Below, piece after piece: positions 1-9,000 of a stretch of DNA of 36,367 nt. Source of the DNA: a virus; the IMG/VR virus record IMGVR_UViG_3300028862_000398, positions 1 through 36,367 of that record, one strand, 5' to 3'. Positions within the stretch are counted from its first letter, which is position 1. Each line of letters opens with the position of its first letter. The notes under the pieces are model-generated. The model was not told where the DNA came from. It worked only from the letters and a program-made list of their open reading frames with translations, and ran no database searches. A program made the translations under genes and the position numbers.

Positions 1-2
1 TG

Positions 3-113
3 GAATGGGATTTCGAAAGCCCTTCAATCAAATGGTTTTCAGGAGGGAAATTAAACATTACGGAAAATATCTTTGAACGAAATCTGTACACCATCGGAAA
101 CCAACCTGCCCTA
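3..113 (+). pseudogene. acs: Host acetyl-CoA synthetase fragment (N-terminal part)
   Basis: Reading from base 3 gives EWDFESPSIKWFSGGK followed by LNITENIFERNL and YTIGNQPA. This is the signature N-terminal stretch of AMP-forming acetyl-CoA synthetase (acetate + CoA + ATP to acetyl-CoA), where a W-F-x-G-G-K-L-N-I-T-E-N block is normally followed by a xGxxxAxIWEPN segment. After NQPA the match is lost and the frame ends in a TGA at 135-137, so the gene is cut by the prophage end or by a contig junction. The 5' part lies outside the window. The family call is from motif recall; the exact residue where host sequence stops is uncertain. Confidence 0.6.
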
Positions 114-127
114 TATAATCGCGAAAA

Positions 128-132
128 CAATT
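128..132. other. Candidate left target-site duplication and prophage terminus
   Basis: CAATT at 128-132 is followed by TGTGATTTTT. The same CAATT occurs at 36248-36252, directly after a ...CTTTTCA end. This gives the TG...CA termini and 5-bp duplication expected for Mu-like transposition, with the prophage at 133-36247. The left end also carries two direct copies of AAAAC(A/G)ATTTGTG (124-136 and 146-158, 22 bp apart), reminiscent of transposase-binding sites. The caveat is that joining the two flanks here does not restore the acs reading frame. Confidence 0.4.
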
Positions 133-173
133 TGTGATTTTTATTAAAACGATTTGTGCAAATAAAACACACG

Positions 174-986
174 CTATAAGTCTAGTGTATATAACTTTGC
201 CTCATTAATTTCATAATTCATAACTATCCATTCAGCTTGCTTTCTGCGATTTACAGTACTTACTGATATCGTTCGTTCGACTTCTACCAGCTTCCAGCCA
301 TTTCGATCGATGTATTCTTTCAGTACATCATGAGGAAACATGGTTAACATGAACTTGCCTTTTAAACCCTCACAGAGCGTAAGTAACTCTTCGAAGTTCA
401 TAAGATTAAACGTGTCGGTATAGTGGCCACAATCGCTGTTTATATAGGGCGGATCAATGAAATGAAAGGCTTCCAGACAGTCGCGGCTTTCTATCACATG
501 CAGTGCGTTAGTGCATTCAATTTGAGTGCGCTCGATGCGCTTTTGCAGGGCAATGGTAAACGATTGCTTTGAGCCTTCAATCTTCTTACACATGCTATTG
601 CTAGTCTTATCATAGCCAAAGCTCCCGTCTAGCATTGAGGCGAAGCCCATCTTTGATTTTACCCACAACGCCCACGCCCTGGTTACCGGGTCAAAGAAGT
701 TAGGGTAATCATACACTATCGATGCAAAATCGAATATTTCACGGCTGTGTAGTGTCGTTTCAATCTTTTCGAATAGCTCATTGAAACGGCTTTTCAACAC
801 TCTATAAAAGTTGATTAAATTGCCGTTAATGTCATTCAAGACTTCGATGTCTGCGGGTTTCTTTGCCCAATACAGGGCAGCCCCACCACAAAACGCTTCG
901 GTATAAACTAAATGTCCGGGTACTAGCGGCTCCATATGCTTCAACATCGTTTGTTTGCCGCCATAGTAACTAATTGGTGTTTTCAT
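174..986 (-). CDS. dam: DNA adenine N6-methyltransferase (Dam/D12 class)
   Basis: This 270-residue D12-class (alpha-group) methylase transfers a methyl group from S-adenosylmethionine to adenine N6 in a short DNA site. The N-terminal YYGGK (residues 7-11) and EAFCGGAAL (30-38) form the AdoMet-binding motif I region, and DPPY (178-181) is the catalytic motif IV. Length is typical for Dam. It is the last gene before the left prophage end, separated from the tail genes by a strong hairpin at 1032-1088. That position resembles the DNA-modification gene mom at the end of phage Mu. The likely role is protecting phage DNA from host restriction; the recognition sequence cannot be read from the protein. 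Confidence 0.93.
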   Translation of the reverse strand: MKTPISYYGGKQTMLKHMEPLVPGHLVYTEAFCGGAALYWAKKPADIEVLNDINGNLINFYRVLKSRFNELFEKIETTLHSREIFDFASIVYDYPNFFDPVTRAWALWVKSKMGFASMLDGSFGYDKTSNSMCKKIEGSKQSFTIALQKRIERTQIECTNALHVIESRDCLEAFHFIDPPYINSDCGHYTDTFNLMNFEELLTLCEGLKGKFMLTMFPHDVLKEYIDRNGWKLVEVERTISVSTVNRRKQAEWIVMNYEINEAKLYTLDL

Positions 987-1031
987 ATATTCAGTTTTAA
1001 TCTATCTTTGTTGTCTCTCACGTCAATAAAT

Positions 1032-1088
1032 AAAGGTGCCATAACACCGCGAAGACATTTGCCTTCGGCGTGGTGTTATGGCACCTTT
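1032..1088 (-). terminator. 17-bp perfect hairpin between tail operon and dam
   Basis: The arms at 1032-1048 and 1072-1088 are perfect inverted complements (AAAGGTGCCATAACACC and its reverse complement). An inner GAAG/CTTC pair can extend the stem. On the minus strand the hairpin is followed by TTTATTTATT, so it looks like a rho-independent terminator or attenuator at the end of the tail gene operon. It would limit read-through into dam. On the plus strand it is followed by TTTGCTTTT, so it may act in both directions. Confidence 0.75.
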
Positions 1089-1160
1089 GCTTTTCAGTTT
1101 GCGGCGTGAGAACTTTAAACTGAAGGGAGTCGGAGGCTTTTTATTCTCTCCGACAAAATA

Positions 1161-1616
1161 CTAATCGAACGTGATCACAATAGCCCCGGCCTCAAACCGT
1201 GGAGTCATTCCGGCTGCTACGGCAAAATCGGCGGATAACTGAACCCAGGCGATGCGATCGGCTTCGGTGGCTCCGGTGTTGTTTTTCCAGATTTCGACAT
1301 AGCGGATCGTTTCGGCTCCTGCTGTACAGGCACCAAATACCAACTCGGCGGCGTTAACTGCCTGATTGTTGGTTACTGTCCAACCTACTGCTGAACGCAC
1401 TACCGCAATCCCTTTTGCAACATAACCGGTGTAAGCGCACTCGGTGCCAATTGTAGCGTCGTTAACTGCTACGGCGGAGGTACACAGCCGTAAATATAAA
1501 TTTCCGGCTGCTGCGGATGCCAATAACCCGGCTGCATCGCCAATACCGGCGATTGCCAAATTCTGAAACAAATGTTTCAAAAAGGCATTTTCGAAAGAAT
1601 CACTTGCTTTACTCAT
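1161..1616 (-). CDS. Phage tail fibre / tip-associated protein
   Basis: This 151-residue Ala/Thr-rich, predicted beta-rich protein starts with a short helix (SDSFENAFLKHLFQN) and ends with TPRFEAGAIVITFD. That architecture, an N-terminal 'xxFxNAxLxHxF' helix, a GYVAKGIAVV strand and a C-terminal 'PxFxAGxxxITxD', is the pattern I recall for small proteins annotated as phage tail fibre protein next to receptor-binding genes. No transmembrane segment is seen. It lies 42 bp downstream of the FISUMP adhesin in the same operon, so it is probably a distal tail component or trimeric fibre partner. The exact role is inferred from position. Confidence 0.55.
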   Translation of the reverse strand: MSKASDSFENAFLKHLFQNLAIAGIGDAAGLLASAAAGNLYLRLCTSAVAVNDATIGTECAYTGYVAKGIAVVRSAVGWTVTNNQAVNAAELVFGACTAGAETIRYVEIWKNNTGATEADRIAWVQLSADFAVAAGMTPRFEAGAIVITFD

Positions 1617-1658
1617 TTTCTGAAATATTTAAGGTTAAAAATCAATTGTTTTTATTGT

Positions 1659-3359
1659 TTAGGCATTAGCCGAATCATGATTATAGCATACTCTTGCTCC
1701 CGATGACTGCCCATCCAATCCGCTTGTTATTAGCGGAATTGTATCTCCATTTCTATATTTTGTTTCAAGCAAATTATCAGCTAGCCATTCCTGTGTACCA
1801 ATACATATTGTTCGATATAATTTGCCGTCATTCCCAGTATATGTTCCTTCTTGTCCGTTGGTTAAAGTCGTACTATCTTTAATCAATCGCTGTGATGTAT
1901 ATACATTAAAACCAGTGACTCCACCAGACAAATTTTGCCCACTGTTACTTATCGCCCAAATATATCTGGCAGTGCCACCATTGTATGAATAGTCATTTCG
2001 ACATCCTGTGTGAAATTGAAAATGAAGTCCCCCGAATGAACTGGCATAACAGCCGCATGGCCTTGCATTGAACTTCGAACTATTTGTAGCTCCGGTGTTG
2101 GGAGAAGACCAATCGCTAGTTCCAATTTCTTTCATTTTTCCACCGGCAACGCTCAAACCCCCCAGATAACCAAGCATAGTCCAATATTCGAGTTCACGCG
2201 CAACATGCCATCCTGTATTTGCCATATTCCTAGAATCGAGAAGCGCGTAATAGTTGTACTCATATCCGTATTTAATTACTGCGTAAACTGGCCCTGCTGG
2301 TTTATTGGTAACAGTTCCAGAAATGGTCATTTGCATTGCCATAGTTGCTATCAGATCGAGTTTATTTCCGGACAGTTCAGCCAGAGTGACCAAACTCATC
2401 GGAATATTTACAGCACTTAATGAGGCGTATGCTTTTAAAACAGCCTGAGCATTCAGACTCATCGGAAGACTATCAGCTATCAGTTTCTTATATGCGGTCA
2501 AAAGAGCCTGCCCATCCAGTTCCATGTTCATGCTTGCCTGAATACGACCATAAGCGGTAAGGATTGCCGAGCTATCCAGAACCATCGGCAATTGAGCCTG
2601 AAGGTTTGAGTATCCGGATAAGCCAACTTCGAAATTCAGAGCCATGTCAGCAGTTGCTTGCAGGTTTAAATAAGCTTGCAAATAGGCAGTAGTTTCAAGG
2701 ATCATGCTCATTTCAGAATCGATATCCCAGAATCGTTCACTCAAAACGCAACGTTCAAAACACAGGTGAATCCGCTTTGCATTTTCGGTCATTCCGGTAA
2801 GCGTGGCAAACAGTTTCTTTGTCCCGGCATTAACGCCACAGACCAACGTGATTGAGGCATTAGTCAGCATCGCAGTATCATCAACTACTTTTACAGCATC
2901 TGAGTAATCAAAACTCAGGATGTTCATGAGTTTTTTTATTGTATCAAGCGACTTATCTCGGATCATCACCACCGCCTTGAATTCTCCAACCTGTTCATTG
3001 TATTTTTCAACTGTCCATGATGAAGCAACCGTTACTTCCGTTTCTTCAGTATTTTCAATCAGGAATGATTCGTGATTGTTCCCGGAGGCGGTTTTAATGG
3101 CTGTCGGTAGAGTAACCTCGATAATATTCGTGATTTCGTTGGAAATTTCTTCGATTTCAGTAGTGACTATTTCCACAACTATTGACTCAATTTCAGACTC
3201 AGTTAAACCTTTGTTTTTCACGTTTCCCCAAAGCATAAGTGCCTCACGCTTGCCACCATTTACCGGGGTAATTCTCCCCAGCTTATAAATGACAAAACCC
3301 GAGTCCCTTAATGGGTCAATGTGTTCTTTCGATACTAATATTTCAGAGGTATCTATCAT
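1659..3359 (-). CDS. Receptor-binding tail protein with FISUMP domain
   Basis: This 566-residue protein is the likely adhesin. Residues 1-~200 form a virion-attachment region. Residues ~215-350 hold about six degenerate 20-21-residue repeats built on xxAxLxAYxxLxAxxxMxL. The rest is a FISUMP-type (Fibrobacter succinogenes major paralogous) domain: YGYEYNYYALLDSRN, GWHVARELEYW, LGGLSVAGGKMKEIGTSDW, SPNTGATNSSKFNARPCG and RLIKDS. The block GTYTGNDGKLYRTICIGTQE plus WLADNLLETKYRNGD, normally the N-terminal half of FISUMP, comes last, so the halves are swapped. FISUMP domains share the C-type-lectin-like fold often diversified by DGRs, but no stretch matches the DGR template in this window. The CDS starts 3 bp after the upstream baseplate gene ends. 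Confidence 0.75.
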   Translation of the reverse strand: MIDTSEILVSKEHIDPLRDSGFVIYKLGRITPVNGGKREALMLWGNVKNKGLTESEIESIVVEIVTTEIEEISNEITNIIEVTLPTAIKTASGNNHESFLIENTEETEVTVASSWTVEKYNEQVGEFKAVVMIRDKSLDTIKKLMNILSFDYSDAVKVVDDTAMLTNASITLVCGVNAGTKKLFATLTGMTENAKRIHLCFERCVLSERFWDIDSEMSMILETTAYLQAYLNLQATADMALNFEVGLSGYSNLQAQLPMVLDSSAILTAYGRIQASMNMELDGQALLTAYKKLIADSLPMSLNAQAVLKAYASLSAVNIPMSLVTLAELSGNKLDLIATMAMQMTISGTVTNKPAGPVYAVIKYGYEYNYYALLDSRNMANTGWHVARELEYWTMLGYLGGLSVAGGKMKEIGTSDWSSPNTGATNSSKFNARPCGCYASSFGGLHFQFHTGCRNDYSYNGGTARYIWAISNSGQNLSGGVTGFNVYTSQRLIKDSTTLTNGQEGTYTGNDGKLYRTICIGTQEWLADNLLETKYRNGDTIPLITSGLDGQSSGARVCYNHDSANA

Positions 3360-3361
3360 GG

Positions 3362-5665
3362 CTATTCTTCAGCTAATGGAACTTTTACATACAAAAAATA
3401 TCCGTCGTCGTCGGGCAGGGTAATATCAGTTTGGGCAATGTTCCACGATCGGGTTGGATCATAAGGCAATTCAGCATCTTTCAGCTTCTGAATTTCATAC
3501 CGATCGAGCGTTTTATAATTCGAAACGATCAGCGATCCTGCGCCAATAATAATATCGTTGGCAACGCCTCCCACGTTAGTTTCAACCAATGTCTCTTTTA
3601 GCGAGTAAGGTAAAACTACATCAGGTGCCATCATTCCCGGGTCGAGGCTTGATTCTCTGACAAGCCTGTCGGCCTTAAACTTATCATCTGTCGGATCAAG
3701 CAGTCTATTGCGTAGCTCGTTGGTTGTTTCCTGATCCTTTCGGGTTGCTTCGGTTGTATCTTTCTTCGCATCGCTCAAAGCGCGTTCAATGGCTTCGAGG
3801 CGCATGTCTGTTTTCTTCAGCTTTGGCACCTTCACAACTTCTGAAAGTGTCAGCTCATAAGTGCCTTTATAAACATCGTATACCAGCGAACTAATCCGGA
3901 GCGGGCCGTCAACGCCATGCTCCGGAAATATGAACGGCACACGGTCTCCAGCTTCAAAACCAAAAGGCTGATCCTGGGCTTTCACAAAAGCAGGGTGAAC
4001 CGTTACATTGTATGGGTATTTAGGTATGCAATGCATATCAAGGTCTGTCTGTGCAGCTGCTTCCAATTCAGCTTCCGCAAGAGCCACGTAACTGGTAGGC
4101 TGATCGATATCAATTAGAGTATATTGATTGTCTACAGCAATCGGAAAGTTTGCATTTGGAAATAAATCACCGCGCTCATCCTTAAACGGAATGATGTATA
4201 TTTCTTTGGTATCATTATCGAAGCGGTTTATCTCAAATTGCATTCCGGCCAGATCACCGGTTTTCATCACCACTTTAGCCGAAAGACCGCCAAGTAGGTA
4301 GTCGTTAATATTGAAGTCAAGTGTCGAGTCTGTCAGCTTAAAAATTCCTTCCGGATGAGCGTACTTTTCTTCAACCGTTAATTCGTCCTGAAGCTTTTGA
4401 ACATAGCCAGTAACTATTCCGGTGAAACGAGGAAAAATATCTTCGTAAAATAGAGTTTTGGATTTAACTCCCAAGTCGCCAGCTGCAAAATCTAATCCAT
4501 AGTTTTTCTTCAGCGGGTTATTATCGAACGACAAACGACGGGTTCCATTGCGGTAGCCTGGCTTCAAATTTTTGGTTGATCCAAATGCGAACAGGCAGGT
4601 ATAGAATTCGTCAGCCAGCATTTCACCCGGAGTGATTTCGTACAAACCTTTGCCTTTGCCATATTCAAGAACAATATCTTTGTCATTTGCAATCTGTGCC
4701 CTTACGTTGATATTAAATTCCCACTGTGTTTCATGCAACGATTCAAACTCGTATTCCAGTTTATATTCGGTGCAAAGCCTTCGAAGTACCGACAAACAGT
4801 TTTCGCCTGAAAATTTATGCAACCGGCGTTCAGTAGTATCAATGGTTCCCTTGAAAAATTTACGGGCATAATAGTCTCGTCCGTGATTGTTACAAATCAG
4901 GGTAATAATCTCATCGAAGTTAGCGAAGTACGAAAAGTCTGATTCGCCCAGATCGTTCAGGAAATCAGAATGAGAAAGCCAGTTTCCCATATGATTGGCC
5001 CTGATGTTATAAACAAACTTATTGTTCGAGATCTTCTTAGGTTTAGGCTCCGACTCAAAGTAAAAGCGATCTGGGCTCGATCCGTTTGAACTGATACTTA
5101 TATCATCGAAAAACCGGATATCTAACTTTTGATTTGTTTCGAATGAGAAGGTCGCGTAAAAATCACCCTGCAAGGTTTTTTGAACTTTTAAGTCGCGGGT
5201 TAAAACCGTAGCAATAATATTATTGCTGTATGTTCGTGAAATGTGAAGCTGATAAAAGTCGATATCACCGGCAACAGTTAGGCGAAGGGTAAACATGCCA
5301 ATTTGCAGCGAACTGACGTAAGACGTTTTGCGAGTCATCTGTATGGCCTGCTGAACAGTTACGTGTTCAATTTCGTTGCCGTAAACAGTTGTCAGCGTTC
5401 GTTCACCAGGAGCCACCAGCGCAGCATAAAAAGCAGCTACTTTGGTTTTAAATTCTTCGTACCCGGCTGCTTTTATCCAGCAGTTTAATGATATTTCCCG
5501 ATCCTGGTATTTCACGTCAGCGGCATCCTGCCAATAGTCGCGCCCATTCTCATCGAGCCAGTCGGTTGACTCATCGAAAATTTTAGGCATATCCAGTACT
5601 CCGGATGTTTTTACTACAACAACGCCGTAGTTCTTAAAGTCTATATCGTCAAGTTTCCAGCTCAT
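3362..5665 (-). CDS. Baseplate/tail-tip protein: Dit-like N-terminus plus Tal-like hub
   Basis: This 767-residue protein has an N-terminal ~140 residues (GVVVVKTSGVLDMPK, DREISLNCWIKA, APGERTLTTVYG) resembling siphophage distal tail (Dit) proteins. The following several hundred residues resemble the N-terminal baseplate-hub region of tail-associated (Tal/gp44-like) proteins, including the LSVLRRLCTEYKLEYEFE segment. The C-terminal ~120 residues are charged and probably coiled (ERALSDAKKDTTEATRKDQE). Position between tape measure/119-aa Dit-like gene and the adhesin fits a tail-tip hub connecting tube to receptor-binding protein. It overlaps the upstream gene by 4 bp. No hydrolase motif is obvious. 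Confidence 0.6.
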   Translation of the reverse strand: MSWKLDDIDFKNYGVVVVKTSGVLDMPKIFDESTDWLDENGRDYWQDAADVKYQDREISLNCWIKAAGYEEFKTKVAAFYAALVAPGERTLTTVYGNEIEHVTVQQAIQMTRKTSYVSSLQIGMFTLRLTVAGDIDFYQLHISRTYSNNIIATVLTRDLKVQKTLQGDFYATFSFETNQKLDIRFFDDISISSNGSSPDRFYFESEPKPKKISNNKFVYNIRANHMGNWLSHSDFLNDLGESDFSYFANFDEIITLICNNHGRDYYARKFFKGTIDTTERRLHKFSGENCLSVLRRLCTEYKLEYEFESLHETQWEFNINVRAQIANDKDIVLEYGKGKGLYEITPGEMLADEFYTCLFAFGSTKNLKPGYRNGTRRLSFDNNPLKKNYGLDFAAGDLGVKSKTLFYEDIFPRFTGIVTGYVQKLQDELTVEEKYAHPEGIFKLTDSTLDFNINDYLLGGLSAKVVMKTGDLAGMQFEINRFDNDTKEIYIIPFKDERGDLFPNANFPIAVDNQYTLIDIDQPTSYVALAEAELEAAAQTDLDMHCIPKYPYNVTVHPAFVKAQDQPFGFEAGDRVPFIFPEHGVDGPLRISSLVYDVYKGTYELTLSEVVKVPKLKKTDMRLEAIERALSDAKKDTTEATRKDQETTNELRNRLLDPTDDKFKADRLVRESSLDPGMMAPDVVLPYSLKETLVETNVGGVANDIIIGAGSLIVSNYKTLDRYEIQKLKDAELPYDPTRSWNIAQTDITLPDDDGYFLYVKVPLAEE

Positions 5666-6021
5666 TCGGTTATGGTTACTGATATCATTACTTTGGCTAT
5701 TTTGCCGCCGTTGTAGCTAATTACTTCAAAACCTTTATCGAATACTCCATTGAAGGTCTCATTATGTCCAACCAGTTCAATGGTGTGATTTAATTGCGCT
5801 TTCAACAACGTTTCAAAAGCGTTTAATTTGGCTAATAAGTCACCGGCATTGGTATATCTTCCCAGTAGTGGTATCGATGCCGTTTTTGGTTGGAAAACAA
5901 TGTCTTTGGCCTCGGTTCCCGGAACGGTTAATATTTTCTTTCGTGCCGGAAGATTGAAGAAATCGTCCAGGTTTAAAACCTTAAGCCCGAATGCTGAAAT
6001 ATTGGTGCCGTCAATGGTCAT
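5662..6021 (-). CDS. Small Dit-like tail-tip protein
   Basis: This 119-residue protein contains IDGTNISAFGLKVLNLDDFF at the N-terminus and LNHTIELVGHNETFNGVFDK towards the C-terminus. The opening 'xxIxGxxIxxFGLxV' is typical of the start of distal tail proteins, so this may be a truncated or minimal Dit paralogue working with the larger downstream protein. It lies directly between tape measure and the Dit/Tal-like gene, overlapping both neighbours by 4 bp (translational coupling). The family assignment is tentative and based on motif and position. Confidence 0.5.
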   Translation of the reverse strand: MTIDGTNISAFGLKVLNLDDFFNLPARKKILTVPGTEAKDIVFQPKTASIPLLGRYTNAGDLLAKLNAFETLLKAQLNHTIELVGHNETFNGVFDKGFEVISYNGGKIAKVMISVTITE

Positions 6022-9000
6022 AGCTTGTCTGTTAATGTTTGGTTCATTTTGGTAATACCCTCTTCAATGGCTTTCAAACGATAGATCGGTTTAGTATTTT
6101 CCGCAATTTCTTTCATATATAGCAGCGTTTTACTTACATCATCCTGACCAGCTGCCATATTCACCAGAATGCTTTTAATGTCAATCCGGACAGCCGTAAT
6201 CATACCAATAAAGGCTGACATCGTATCTTCAGTAACTGATCTCGAGATACCTGTTGCAGCCGAACTCGAATTATTCCCAATATTAAAGCCAGCCGTTTGT
6301 AGAGCTTGCTGAACTGCCGCAAATGCCGGGGCCGTTGAAGCGTATAAATCATCCATCGACTTTTTAAATTTGGCAGCTTCGTCGGTAGTTAATCCGTCAC
6401 CTGAGTCATTAACCAGGATATTTACAGCGTCAGTAACTGGCTTGGTTAATAGCTGGGCAGTAAGCTGACGGGATATCACATTTTTAATAATATCATCAAC
6501 CTTTTGGCCCCAAGACTCAGCAGCATCTTCGCCCGAAAGAAAAGCATCGGCCAAACCGCGACTCAAGTCGCTAACTGTTGTGCCGGTGATATCCTGAACT
6601 GTTGCATCAATCTTTGCGAGCAGTTCGTTATAGCTGTCCAAAACGGCTTCAATGGCCTTTCGCTGATCGTCGGAAATGTCTCCCTGAAGTAACCTATTCG
6701 ATAGCTTATCAATCTCAGCGTTCAGATCAACGGCCTGCTTAACCAAGTCCTGAGCAGGCAAGTTCATGTCTGTAGCACGACGGCGACCCGTTGAACTTTT
6801 GGCCAGTTCGTCATTCAACGATTTGGCATCATCGGCAAGCGATAACAATTCAGATTTAACGATCCGGAGAGATAACAGCGAACTATCCTGACCAATATTC
6901 GAAAGCGACTTTTCGGCAATTTCGAGCGATTTGATTACTTTGTTTATTTGCTCATATACATGCTCGAACTGCTCCGATATTTTAACCGGGGCCTTAACAA
7001 ACAGATCGAGCGTTGACGATATGAGGCTAAATGCTCCACCAACTACGTTACCAGATGCGATTTCGGCCACTCCTTTGGCATATCCACTTACCGATTTTAA
7101 CACCTGAGCCTGGTCTTTAGTCAGTCCCAGTTGCTCGGCATATTTTTCGGTAATTTGATCTACATACCCCGAAATTTCAGCAATAGAATTGAGCTGTTCT
7201 TGAATAAATTTGCGCTGTTGCTCTTTTGTTTTTATCGTGATCTCGTTATCCAATAATTGAGCAGCCTTTTTGTCTTTTGGATCGGATGACTGTTTTAAAA
7301 GTTCAAGCTTCTGTTTTTGATATTTTACCCAGGTTTCAAAATTTGCCTTCTCAAGCGCAGACTGCCGGTTAAGTCCTTTTGCATGTATCTCATTTTTCTG
7401 CGTTTCAATTTTTTCTTGAAAGTCTAATTCTTCAAGGGCGTATTTACGGTCAATATCATCATTGGCCTTTTTCCGGAGTGGCACAATTGCAGCTAATAAA
7501 GCAGTGTCACCAGCCTTTTTAGCTAGTTTCTCCATATCGTCGTAATACTTCTTTACCGCTTCTTTTTCCTTTTCAATACCCTTTAGCCGGTAGTCGGTAA
7601 CTTCCTGCCACATTTGCTTAATTTTTTCAGCCTCTTTTTCATTGATCTTGTCAATCGTGCTGTTTTTTAATTCTTCAGCCGCTATTACTTTACCATCAAT
7701 TTGAGCCTGATCAGCCTCAGGTAGTGTAGCGATATACTTATCAGTTTTTTTGCCTGTTTTGAGATCGATGCCACCATTGGCCTCGTTCATTTTCTTCAGC
7801 TGGTTCTCTTTCTGGTTGGCGATATCGACCAACGTTTTGCGGAAATCCAATTCGGCTTGCTGACGCTGTTTTTCAGCACTATCTTTTTTGGCATTCAGCA
7901 GCGTTTGTTCAATTTCGATCTGGTTGCTGATTCGCTGGCGACCTATCTCAGAATCATAGTCAATTTGTTTTTTCGAAAGCGTATTGGCATCTTCCTGGGC
8001 TTTCTTGGCAGCTGCTGTCGCTTCAGCTTCTTTTTTATTGATTGCGGTAGCCAACAAATTTTCGTCTCTACGACTACCAATTTGAGCCTGACCTTCCAAT
8101 TCGGTCTGAACCTTTTTCAGATCAGCCAGTCCTTTGAGAGCCTTAAGCGTTGGTTTCTCAAAATTAGCGGCCAACTTTCCGGCATCTTCGCCGGTCATCT
8201 GGAAGCTGTTTTGCAACTCCGAGTTAATCAATGCTATTTCGGTTTGAACTTCATTATATTTTCCGGGTCGTGTACGTTTGAAATATTCAGCCTTACCACC
8301 AGTGCCTATTTTCTTTTGAGCGGCATTATACTTTTCTCCAAGCTCTAAAATTTCCTGATTCTTAGTATATTCAAAGGTTAATGCTTCTATTTTGTCAGCC
8401 GACATCTTATTTTCAAGTGCCATTTGATTACGGGTAATCTCATACTTTTTGGTGGCTATTGCTGCCTGATTGGAAAAATCAGCCTTTTGAATTTCAATAA
8501 TTTGTTTGGTATTTTCAATCAGTTTATCTCTGTTTTCAACGCCTTTGTCAAAAGTACCAGCGCGAAGTTCGGCAATCTTCTTGCTTGCTTCGGCTCCTTT
8601 AACCTCCTGCTCAATGCTTCTGCGCTCAACTTTTTCCATTTCGTCGGTTAACTTAATGGCACCGGCAACAGACTTTTCCATGCCCTCCCAAAAGTTACTC
8701 CAATCGCCTGAAGCAATTGCCTTGAAGAAATACTGAGTCGCAGTAGTTACAGCGTTTATACCCTGCTCAAATTTGTGCGAAGTGGCTTCGGTTGATTCAA
8801 GAATATCTTTCGTCACTTTCATTGCGGCTACAACAGAAAACAACCCAATGGCCCAACGACCAACGCTGCCGATTAAAGAAGTTTGAGAAACCTCCTCCTT
8901 TCCATTAGCAAGAGTAAGCTCTTTTTGCATATTTATTAATGCACCCTGCTCTGCAACTAAGTCTGCTTTAGCCGTTGAAAGAAGTCCGTTTGCAGCTAAG

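Noticed and set aside
1659-3359. A third DGR variable repeat in the FISUMP adhesin
   Set aside because: No segment matches the template's fixed positions (SSGSGFDFS, SRLC). Only the general family association of FISUMP folds with DGRs suggested it.
7857-8348. 163-residue plus ORF, Phe/Leu-rich
   Set aside because: It is an antisense shadow of the Lys/Glu-rich tape measure gene, giving an artificial Phe/Leu composition.
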